DNA of 12,591 nucleotides from an uncultured Sphingomonadales bacterium. Lineage in GTDB: Bacteria > Pseudomonadota > Alphaproteobacteria > Sphingomonadales > Sphingomonadaceae. The DNA is taken from contig CALDKP010000183.1 in NCBI GenBank assembly GCA_937898535.1, forward strand, positions 1-12,591. The letters run 5' to 3'. The position numbers and the translations under genes were made by a program. The notes beneath the pieces are model-generated. The model saw nothing but the letters and a program-made list of their open reading frames with translations, made no database searches and was not told where the DNA came from. Numbering within the stretch: position 1 is the stretch's first letter; each line of letters opens with the position of its first letter. This document shows, one piece after another, positions 1 to 5,331 of the stretch.

Positions 1-341
1 TATCGATACTGACCAAGCACCCATCCAAGCATCTCTTCACCCGCGTCGGCATCCAACAAGCGATAGCTTCCCTCGGGCAGAATGTCCGATAGCTTGGCAA
101 GGTTCCAAACGCCAAGCGCGGAAGCATCCGCCACACCGGCAACGACAGCCCATTCCCCCGGCTTGTCGCCAGGAAGTATCGCGCTGTCGTTTACGCTACC
201 TTCAAACTTCTGTGCTTTTACGGCCGTGCGGACAGGGTCGGGTTGGCCAGCAAGCCATGACGCAAAGCCATTTTTATCGACTATGTGGATAGGTGTGGCC
301 GGTTGGCCGTTGTCAGGTTGGATCAGATCGTCATAACGCAT
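1..341 (-). CDS. Leucyl aminopeptidase family protein (peptidase M17), N-terminal part, cut by window edge
   Basis: A reading frame on the minus strand is open from an ATG at 341 to the window edge, giving 113 residues. It contains KAQKFEG, a PGEWAVVAGVADASALGVW stretch and ends in EEMLGWVLGQYR. This matches the non-catalytic N-terminal domain of M17 leucyl aminopeptidases as found in sphingomonads, where the segment before the metal-binding catalytic domain ends in a LGQYRF-like motif. The catalytic lysine and the metal ligands would lie beyond the left edge. The family removes N-terminal residues from peptides in the cytoplasm using two metal ions. The start is the first Met after an in-frame stop, but I see no Shine-Dalgarno sequence in front of it. 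The gene is divergent from the lipoprotein gene at 390, with only 48 bases between the start codons, so both promoters must overlap or reach into coding DNA. Confidence 0.8.
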   Translation of the reverse strand, partial: MRYDDLIQPDNGQPATPIHIVDKNGFASWLAGQPDPVRTAVKAQKFEGSVNDSAILPGDKPGEWAVVAGVADASALGVWNLAKLSDILPEGSYRLLDADAGEEMLGWVLGQYR

Positions 342-389
342 GAAGGATGCGATAGCGGCAATAGGCCAAGAACGGGAGATAATTCAGAA

Positions 390-980
390 ATGTCACGTAT
401 TTTTCTTTTGTTCGTTATGTCGATGGCAGCATTTGGTTTATCCGCTTGCAACTGCTCAACCGACACCCGCCCGCCGCTGCCCGAGGAAATCACTGCGGTC
501 GTTAAGCCTTTTTATGCGGCGGTGCGGCGCGGAGACCAAAAGGCGGCGGAGAAATATGTTGCCTCGGGCTTCATCGACGACAGCCGCGTGCAGTTTGCCG
601 AAATGTCGCGAATTTTGAAGGATGCGCCACGACTGGCTCCGGCCATTCAGCAGCGTCAGGGGTCTGGCGCCTATCTGACGTTCGCTGGCCAGCATGGCAA
701 AATATGGGTTACATCCGAAGTGCGCGTGGTCCGGTACCGTAACAAGCCGATGATCGAATATTGGGATGTCACCACCGCCGACAAAGCGCCCGAATTGGTT
801 ACGCACGCGCAGGATATGAAACGCTACACCAGCTACGCGCTGATGGCGGTTGCCTTTGCTGCACTGGCCGGGCTTGCTTCACTTATGTGGGTGGTCCGCA
901 ACCGCACGCATATCATCGCGCCAGAGGCCACCATCGAAACCCGCCGCGTTGCCGCGACGGTTCGCAATACCGAGCCCTGA
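390..980 (+). CDS. Predicted lipoprotein with NTF2-like region and C-terminal membrane helix
   Basis: A 196-residue protein. The first 20 residues form a lipoprotein signal peptide with a hydrophobic core and the lipobox LSAC, giving Cys20 as the lipidated residue. Residues 33-65 (EITAVVKPFYAAVRRGDQ and onward) resemble the first helices of NTF2/SnoaL-like or DUF4878-type lipoproteins, and residues 95-128 look like the beta strands of that fold. Residues about 149-169 form a strongly hydrophobic segment, followed by a basic, Arg-rich tail. That second membrane segment is unusual for a lipoprotein of this kind. I chose the ATG at 390 because the signal peptide begins there and GGGAG lies about 11 bases upstream; the frame itself opens farther left. 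It is divergent from the M17 gene and convergent with the monooxygenase gene, whose stop is 23 bases away. Function unknown. Confidence 0.75.
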   Translation: MSRIFLLFVMSMAAFGLSACNCSTDTRPPLPEEITAVVKPFYAAVRRGDQKAAEKYVASGFIDDSRVQFAEMSRILKDAPRLAPAIQQRQGSGAYLTFAGQHGKIWVTSEVRVVRYRNKPMIEYWDVTTADKAPELVTHAQDMKRYTSYALMAVAFAALAGLASLMWVVRNRTHIIAPEATIETRRVAATVRNTEP

Positions 981-1003
981 GGCGGGCCCCGCCATCCCCG
1001 TAG

Positions 1004-2521
1004 TTACTCCGCTGCGACGAGCGTTTTTGCATTCTCATTATGTGAGACCGCAAAATGCGGTGCCGAAAAGACCATGACGCCATCGTCAACTGGATCTTGG
1101 GTCAGGATTTTCTTTTCAGCCGCATAATTTTGCAGCACCCGCCACGGATGGCGGTCCCCGTTCTTGGGCAGCGTGTCAAAACTGCGGGCGAAATAGCCTG
1201 AACTAAAGTCCGTCACAAATGGCAACTTTGGCATATCCGGATCATCAAGATGCGGCGTTGCCACCAGCGCGTTTTTGTCATCCATTTTCCACAGCAGACG
1301 ACACACATAATCCGCAACGATATCGGTCTTAAGCGTCCAAGACGCGTTGATATACCCAAAGACGCTGGCGAAGTTCGGAATGTCGTTGAACATCACGCCC
1401 TTGTAATTGAAATGCTCGCCAAAATTGACTGCTTCACCGTCCACGCTGATGGCTGTCTTGCCCATCGTGACAAGGTTCAGACCGGTCGCGGTGATCACGA
1501 TATCGGATTCAATATGCTTGCCGGACTTCAACTGAATGCCCGTCTTGGTGAAATGGTCGATATGGTCGGTCACGACCTCGGCCTTGCCCTCGGATATGGC
1601 GGTGAACATGTCGCTATCTGGAATCAGGCACAGGCGCTGTTCCCATGGGCCGTATTTCGGCACGAAATGGGTATCAACATCCACTGAGGCCGGCAGTGCT
1701 TCGCGGGCCATGTTGACGAGCTTTTCGCCCAACTTCGCTGGATTGCGGCGGGCGTACCAATAAGTGAACCGCTGCATGTTGATATTGCGCCACCGCGTCA
1801 GCGCATAAGCCAGTTTTTCCGGCATGATTTTGCGGACAAATTTGGAGAATGGGTCAATTGCAGGACGCGAGACCATATAGGTCGGCGAACGCTGAAGCAT
1901 CGTCACCTGCGCACCCTGTTGCGCCATTACCGGCACAATCGTCACTGCGGTGGCGCCCGAACCGATAACGGTTACCTTCTTACCGTTATAGTCGAGACCT
2001 TCCGGCCAATGCTGCGGGTGAACAATCTGGCCACCAAAGTCCGCTTCGCCCGGGAAATCGGGCTTATAGCCCTGATCATAGTCATAATAACCGGCGCACA
2101 TGAACAGGAAACGCGCGGCAAAGCGCCGTTCCTCGCCGCCATCGACAGCCTTGGCCGTTACATGCCAGCGCGCATCGGGGCTGGACCAATTTGCCGAGAC
2201 CACTTTGTGGCCAAAATGGATGTGCGGCGCGATGCCATATTCATCGGCCGTTTCGTGCACATATTCATGAATCGATGGGCCGTCAGCGATTGTTTTTTCA
2301 TGCAGCCATGGCTTGAAGCGGTAGCCCAAAGTGTGCATGTCCGAGTCCGACCGGATGCCGGGGTAACGGAAAAGGTCCCAAGTGCCGCCCATGTCAGCGC
2401 GTTGTTCCACGATGGCATAGCTTTTATTGGGGCATTGCATGGTCAGATGCGCCGCCGCACCAATGCCGGATAAACCAGCGCCCACAATCAATACATCTAC
2501 AACCGTTTCAGCCTGCGCCAT
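1004..2521 (-). CDS. Flavin-containing Baeyer-Villiger monooxygenase, EthA-like
   Basis: A 505-residue cytoplasmic flavoprotein that aligns by eye along its whole length with mycobacterial EthA. It has the FAD-binding Rossmann motif GAGLSG at 14-19, the stretch MGGTWDLFRYPGIRSDSDM at 44-62, the Baeyer-Villiger fingerprint FGGQIVHPQHWP at 162-173, and a second Rossmann motif GSGATA at 187-192 for NADPH. ATGLNL in the C-terminal third is also typical. The family uses NADPH and O2 to insert oxygen into ketones, giving esters or lactones, and can S-oxidise thioamides and sulfides. The natural substrate cannot be read from the sequence. The start is supported by GGAGAG six bases before the ATG. 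Upstream lie a promoter-like pair and a perfect 15-bp palindrome covering the -35 box, suggesting repression. No regulator gene is adjacent; the divergent neighbour is a PhnA-type protein. Confidence 0.93.
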   Translation of the reverse strand: MAQAETVVDVLIVGAGLSGIGAAAHLTMQCPNKSYAIVEQRADMGGTWDLFRYPGIRSDSDMHTLGYRFKPWLHEKTIADGPSIHEYVHETADEYGIAPHIHFGHKVVSANWSSPDARWHVTAKAVDGGEERRFAARFLFMCAGYYDYDQGYKPDFPGEADFGGQIVHPQHWPEGLDYNGKKVTVIGSGATAVTIVPVMAQQGAQVTMLQRSPTYMVSRPAIDPFSKFVRKIMPEKLAYALTRWRNINMQRFTYWYARRNPAKLGEKLVNMAREALPASVDVDTHFVPKYGPWEQRLCLIPDSDMFTAISEGKAEVVTDHIDHFTKTGIQLKSGKHIESDIVITATGLNLVTMGKTAISVDGEAVNFGEHFNYKGVMFNDIPNFASVFGYINASWTLKTDIVADYVCRLLWKMDDKNALVATPHLDDPDMPKLPFVTDFSSGYFARSFDTLPKNGDRHPWRVLQNYAAEKKILTQDPVDDGVMVFSAPHFAVSHNENAKTLVAAE

Positions 2522-2545
2522 GTCACTCTCCGCTCTGTCCAGAAA

Positions 2546-2573
2546 ATCTTACTAACATCGTTGCAAATTGCAA
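2546..2573 (-). promoter_or_regulatory. Putative promoter of the EthA-like monooxygenase gene
   Basis: On the minus strand TTGCAA (2568-2573) serves as a -35 box and TAAGAT (2546-2551) as a -10 box, separated by 16 bases. Each matches the sigma-70-type consensus in four positions. The predicted transcript would start around 2540 and include the strong ribosome binding site before the ATG at 2521. The -35 box lies inside the palindrome at 2560-2574. This is inferred from sequence only. Confidence 0.45.
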
Positions 2574-2574
2574 C
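2560..2574. promoter_or_regulatory. Perfect palindrome GTTGCAA-A-TTGCAAC, likely operator
   Basis: Two 7-base arms, GTTGCAA and TTGCAAC, flank one central A with no mismatch. The site lies in the 111-base gap between the monooxygenase gene (-) and the PhnA-type gene (+), 39 bases from the former and overlapping its predicted -35 box. Position and symmetry fit the binding site of a dimeric repressor. EthA-type genes in mycobacteria are controlled by the TetR-family EthR, but no such regulator lies in this window. Confidence 0.5.
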
Positions 2575-2632
2575 CGGCTTTCGCGCGCGCTAAAATGGCG
2601 CTAGGGCGTGGAAATATCAAAACGGGGATTGA

Positions 2633-2947
2633 ATGATGACGGACGGAACGGACGACGAATATGTTTACGACGAGGCATCTGGCGAATGGATTAGCGCGGC
2701 GGAAGCCAATGCCAAATCCGAACAGGACGGCGCAGTTGAGGTCCGTGACGCGGTCGGCAATATTCTGGTGGATGGCGATCAGGTCACGTTGATCAAGGAT
2801 CTGACCGTAAAGGGCGCTGGCCAAACATTGAAGCGCGGCACGCTCATCAAATCCATACGCCTGACTGGCGATGCGCAGGAGATTGACTGCCGGTTTGACG
2901 GGATCAAGGGCCTCGTGCTGCGCGCGGAGTTTGTTCGGAAACGTTAA
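2633..2947 (+). CDS. yjdM: PhnA/YjdM-type protein lacking the N-terminal zinc ribbon
   Basis: A 104-residue protein. From about residue 36 (VRDAVGNILVDGDQVTLIKD, then VKGAGQTLKRGT, KSIRL, IDCRFDGIKG and a final EFVRKR) it follows the C-terminal PhnA/YjdM domain closely. Escherichia coli YjdM has a Cys-rich zinc ribbon in front of this domain. Here residues 1-35 are acidic, keep the EYxYxxxSGEW-like pattern, and contain no cysteine, so the metal site is missing. The historical name 'alkylphosphonate uptake protein' is not a demonstrated function, and no phn genes are nearby. The start follows GGGGATTGA and consists of two consecutive ATG codons (2633 and 2636), either of which could be used. 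The gene ends before a strong bidirectional terminator. Confidence 0.85.
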   Translation: MMTDGTDDEYVYDEASGEWISAAEANAKSEQDGAVEVRDAVGNILVDGDQVTLIKDLTVKGAGQTLKRGTLIKSIRLTGDAQEIDCRFDGIKGLVLRAEFVRKR

Positions 2948-2987
2948 TCACCGGTGCATTGCTGAATTAACACGCAACGCCGGGCAC

Positions 2988-3022
2988 AAAAAAAGGGCCG
3001 CCTTTCGGCAGCCCTTTTTTTT
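2988..3022. terminator. Bidirectional rho-independent terminator
   Basis: An A-run followed by GGGCCGCC, a TTTC loop, GGCAGCCC and a run of eight T forms a GC-rich stem with one mismatch. A-tracts on one side and T-tracts on the other allow it to stop transcription from both directions. It lies between the convergent PhnA-type gene (+) and the cold-shock gene (-). Confidence 0.9.
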
Positions 3023-3037
3023 AAACCTTAAAGCTGA

Positions 3038-3247
3038 TTAATCAGCAGCTGAAAGATTTACAGCCGAAGCTTTACCGTTGCGGCCAATTTCGACTTCGAA
3101 ATTTACGCGCTGCTCTTTGTCGAGCGAGTGCATGCCAGCAGCTTGAACAGCCGAGATGTGTACGAAGCTGTCATCGCCACCACCATCGGGTGCAATAAAG
3201 CCATAGCCTTTATCGGCATTGAAGAATTTTACGGTGCCAGTAGGCAT
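3038..3247 (-). CDS. cspA: Cold-shock domain protein (CspA family)
   Basis: A 69-residue protein made of a single cold-shock domain. It starts TGTVKFFNADKGYGFI (RNP1-like KGYGFI at about 13-18) and has SFVHIS as the RNP2-like motif at about 27-32. The EQRVNFEVEIGRNGKASAVN segment is the typical end of the fold. Such proteins bind single-stranded RNA or DNA and act as RNA chaperones in the cytoplasm. The start is well supported by AAGGAA about seven bases before the ATG. A promoter-like pair at 3394-3422 predicts an mRNA leader of about 140 bases, matching the long leaders that commonly control translation of csp genes. Confidence 0.95.
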   Translation of the reverse strand: MPTGTVKFFNADKGYGFIAPDGGGDDSFVHISAVQAAGMHSLDKEQRVNFEVEIGRNGKASAVNLSAAD

Positions 3248-3387
3248 AATATGTTCCTTTCACGAAACAGGTGACCACCTGACAACAGCGCCAAGTGGGT
3301 AGCCAAGTCGTGTTGGGAAAAACGTTGCACGCTCCGCTTATTTCATCAGATACGCGCCTCAAATTCCGTCGCGGTCGACGATAGCGT
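3248..3387 (-). other. Predicted long 5' leader of the cold-shock gene
   Basis: From the predicted promoter, about 140 untranslated bases precede the start codon. They include an inverted repeat CAGGTG-AC-CACCTG at 3268-3281, just upstream of the ribosome binding site, which could form a hairpin in the mRNA or bind a protein. No open frame of interest lies here. Long structured leaders are a known feature of cold-shock genes; the exact transcript start is inferred. Confidence 0.45.
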
Positions 3388-3393
3388 ATTGGC

Positions 3394-3422
3394 CTTATAC
3401 CCGTATTTTACACAATTAGCAA
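3394..3422 (-). promoter_or_regulatory. Putative promoter of the cold-shock gene
   Basis: On the minus strand TTGCTA (3417-3422) and TATAAG (3394-3399) are separated by 17 bases. The -10 box matches the consensus in five of six positions and the -35 box in four. The surrounding 3388-3503 stretch is noticeably AT-rich and contains no gene. Confidence 0.55.
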
Positions 3423-3503
3423 ACAACAAGGTGGTTTTCTTCTTTTACACTCGGTTACTTCCATTTTCGGGGTGGTTCGTTTCATGTAGAAGCGCCGCCC
3501 GCT

Positions 3504-3794
3504 TTAACCCAAAAGCCGTTTGCGGTTCGCGGTGACATGCTTGGCATAATGATCGATACTGCCGCTGACCATGCTTTCGGGGGTCAGCCCGTGCTTGCCG
3601 GTCATCAGGTCCGCGCCAAGCGCCAAGTTCGCCGCGACCTTTTCGCTCACCATCCGCTCGGCCTCACGCACCGCATTTGGCCCGCCGAGCGCCAGACTGC
3701 CCAAGCGCGCGGCAATCACCATGTTGGATTCCGCCGCGAGCGCCAAGGCATCCATGGAAATGTCAAACCAGCTGGGATTTTTCGGCTTCGTCAT
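3504..3794 (-). CDS. Small phasin-like helical protein
   Basis: A 96-residue, mostly helical protein with no signal peptide. The stretch AESNMVIAARLGSLALGG (about 22-39), followed by REAERMVSEKVAANLALGADL (about 43-63) and a basic end HVTANRKRLLG, resembles short phasin-like proteins of sphingomonads. In those proteins an amphipathic helix repeats a Met-Val-x-x-Lys pattern. Phasins coat polyhydroxyalkanoate granules, but no polymer synthesis gene is nearby and the assignment rests only on pattern. No clear Shine-Dalgarno precedes the ATG at 3794. The gene is in line with the exported-protein gene upstream (74 bases away) and may share its transcript. Confidence 0.55.
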   Translation of the reverse strand: MTKPKNPSWFDISMDALALAAESNMVIAARLGSLALGGPNAVREAERMVSEKVAANLALGADLMTGKHGLTPESMVSGSIDHYAKHVTANRKRLLG

Positions 3795-3868
3795 GATGGT
3801 TCAACTTTTGTGGGCGATAATAGATTGCGCGCAGCATAACGCGGATCGGCGGTTATGCCAGCCATTCC

Positions 3869-4429
3869 TTAACCCGCAATCCGCGAAAGCCGCGTGCGGT
3901 TGCGGGTGATCCATTCGGCCTTGTCATCATCCTGAAAATCGATCTGCTTTACCGTTTCGATGCTGTCGCCATCGCGCGTGGTCGTCAGGCGCAGCTTTGC
4001 AGGGCGGTCATCATCCTTCCCCAGCGCGTCTTCAACCATCGTCCAATGCGTCACATCAGCCGGAGCCCCGTCAAACCGCACCGCATAGGTAAATATCTCA
4101 ACGCTGCGTCCCTTGCGAAATGCGGCGGTGGCCACCGTCCCCGCCGCCGGATCCAGCAGCTCGACTGAGGTAATCCGTACATTCCCGACCTTTGGACCAT
4201 CGTCAAAGTCGGACTTGCGGATCATGGTCACGTCGTCGCCCTGATCCTCAATCTGCGTCTTGACCGGAATGCCGAACCATTTGTTCGCGCCATAATCCAG
4301 ATATTCCAGCTTCCCCGACCATGTCCCCGTCAATGCGGCGCGCGCGGCGGCGATATCCACGGACGCAGGCTGGGCAAAGGCGGGGGCTGCAGCAGCGGCG
4401 AGGATGAGAAGCGAGGCAATGACGCGCAT
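3869..4429 (-). CDS. Exported protein of unknown function
   Basis: A 186-residue protein. Residues 1-19 are a Sec signal peptide with an Ala-rich core and an AFA cleavage site before QPAS. The mature part starts with ARAALTGTWSGKLEYLDY, has a run of alternating strands (GDDVTMIRKSDFD, VRITSVELLD, RSVEIFTYAVRFD, AKLRLTTTRDGD) and ends in AEWITRNRTRLSRIAG. This looks like a beta-barrel or lipocalin-like periplasmic protein, but I do not recognise a named family. I start it at the ATG at 4429 because the signal peptide begins there and AAGGA lies about 10 bases upstream; the frame is open farther upstream, to 4546. It is followed in the same direction by the phasin-like gene. Confidence 0.7.
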   Translation of the reverse strand: MRVIASLLILAAAAAPAFAQPASVDIAAARAALTGTWSGKLEYLDYGANKWFGIPVKTQIEDQGDDVTMIRKSDFDDGPKVGNVRITSVELLDPAAGTVATAAFRKGRSVEIFTYAVRFDGAPADVTHWTMVEDALGKDDDRPAKLRLTTTRDGDSIETVKQIDFQDDDKAEWITRNRTRLSRIAG

Positions 4430-4546
4430 GATATGTGAATCCTTATTTGGTTGATGGCCATAATGACGAACATCTATGCCCTTGGCATGCACAGCCATAC
4501 GGCAATATGGCACGCCAAAAGCGACAAAAGCGACCGCGACAAGCAT

Positions 4547-5050
4547 TTATAATGTCCCCCTTGTCGCTTTAACCGCCTGCGCCTGCGCCGAAAGCGCCGC
4601 AGACAGGCGCAACTTAGGCAATAACGCCGCGTTCAGAACTTTACGGTCGGGCGCATTCACCACCTCAACCGTGCCGCCGCGCATCACGCGCACGGTGGTG
4701 ACGCCGTTAATCGCCTGATCCAGCGCGGTGTGAAATTGCAGGTCCGCGCCACAGGCAATGGCAATGTCCCACGCCTCGGCAAAGCCAGCCGCCCCTGCCC
4801 GTTCGCGCAAGCGATAGGCCGATGCCCGCCCCATGCCCACCGCCCGCGCCGCCGGACCAACCGCACCCATGACCGACAAGGCGGTGATAAAGCGCCGCTG
4901 CCGCTCCGCGCTCCACCCATCGGCACGGCGGCGTTGCATCGGCACGGGGGTAAAGGCCAACAGATCGTCAAAATCCGCATCGGAACCGGCGTCAGGGTTT
5001 TTTGGGGGGTTTTGGGGGGCGTTTGAATTGGGGGGCGATGCATGCGTCAT
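4547..5050 (-). CDS. Helix-turn-helix protein of a sphingomonad type
   Basis: A 167-residue protein. The first 40 residues are Pro/Asn/Asp-rich and probably disordered. Residues about 46-84 (WSAERQRRFITALSV, then VGPAARAVGMGRASAYRLRER) form a clear helix-turn-helix of the resolvase or terminase-small-subunit kind. The rest (GFAEAWDIAIACGADLQ and a C-terminal helical part) matches a common but uncharacterised family that I associate with sphingomonad chromosomes. DNA binding is likely; the target is unknown. I place the start at the ATG at 5050: the frame stays open upstream to 5161, but that extension runs through the direct repeat at 5119 and has unrelated composition. The palindrome at 5119-5139 lies 69 bases upstream of this start, so this protein is a possible, untested regulator of the repeats. 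Confidence 0.65.
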   Translation of the reverse strand: MTHASPPNSNAPQNPPKNPDAGSDADFDDLLAFTPVPMQRRRADGWSAERQRRFITALSVMGAVGPAARAVGMGRASAYRLRERAGAAGFAEAWDIAIACGADLQFHTALDQAINGVTTVRVMRGGTVEVVNAPDRKVLNAALLPKLRLSAALSAQAQAVKATRGTL

Positions 5051-5118
5051 GTCCGCGACTGAAACATAAAGCGGGCATTGTAGGAAAGTTGTTTTTTCGG
5101 CGGGCGCGCCACCCGCGC

Positions 5119-5139
5119 GTATACGAACGGTTCGTATAC
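5119..5139. promoter_or_regulatory. Palindromic site, copy 1
   Basis: Arms GTATACGAAC and GTTCGTATAC around one G, with no mismatch. The right arm is shared with a second, overlapping palindrome (GTTCGTATACGAGC here, one mismatch). The 21 bases are identical in all three repeats, while the following bases vary. This fits a protein binding site or a recombination site. Confidence 0.7.
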
Positions 5140-5234
5140 GAGCCGCTCGCACTTGGGCCAATCTATGATGATGCTACCTTCTCACTAGGTTTCGATGACA
5201 GTGCGCTCAACGCCTATTCAGTGCACTGTCCCCG
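5119..5234 (+). repeat. Direct repeat copy 1 of 3 (operator-promoter-leader-like element)
   Basis: First of three near-identical ~117-bp elements; it differs from copy 3 by four substitutions and one missing base. From left to right it contains the invariant palindrome (5119-5139), TTGGGCCAA, a promoter-like pair TTGGGC (5153-5158) and TACCTT (5175-5180) with 16 bases between, and a stem-loop with arms at 5193-5204 and 5223-5234. In this copy only eight stem base pairs (GACAGTGC/GCACTGTC) remain. The unknown gene at 5332 starts 97 bases after the repeat. A short frame from the ATG at 5195 (MTVRSTPIQCT...) ends at 5248. Confidence 0.9.
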
Positions 5235-5246
5235 TAAATCAGGGCT

Positions 5247-5277
5247 AATTCGGGGATGACGCGCCTGTCACCGAATT
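5247..5277 (+). other. Stem-loop in the leader of the unknown gene
   Basis: AATTCGG and TGAC on the left pair with GTCA and CCGAATT on the right, giving 11 base pairs with a 3-base bulge (GGA) and a 6-base loop. It lies 12 bases after repeat copy 1 and 54 bases before the ATG at 5332. It is not part of the repeat. Confidence 0.5.
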
Positions 5278-5331
5278 TCAAATCGCCTTCCACAATCCGG
5301 TGCGGGCAATTGGTAAATTTTGGAGGTTATT

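Noticed and set aside
82..336. 84-residue plus-strand frame at the left edge
   Set aside because: It is antisense to the M17 aminopeptidase, whose minus-strand frame has recognisable conserved motifs.
981..995. GC-rich palindrome GGCGGG-C-CCCGCC-like between the lipoprotein and monooxygenase genes as terminator
   Set aside because: The stem leaves almost no loop and has no T-run; too weak to call.
5119..5139. loxP- or dif-like recombination site (TATACGAA resembles a loxP arm)
   Set aside because: The arms are 10 bases with a single central base, whereas lox and dif sites have 11-13 base arms around a 6-8 base spacer. A recombination role is still possible, but not of these types.
5205..5234. 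Integron attC-like site: GCTCAAC in the repeat fits RYYYAAC
   Set aside because: No matching GTTRRRY box lies at the expected distance downstream in any copy, the element is not one long imperfect palindrome, and no integrase is present.
5119..5234. MITE-type insertion element
   Set aside because: The two ends of the element are not inverted copies of each other, and no target duplication flanks it.
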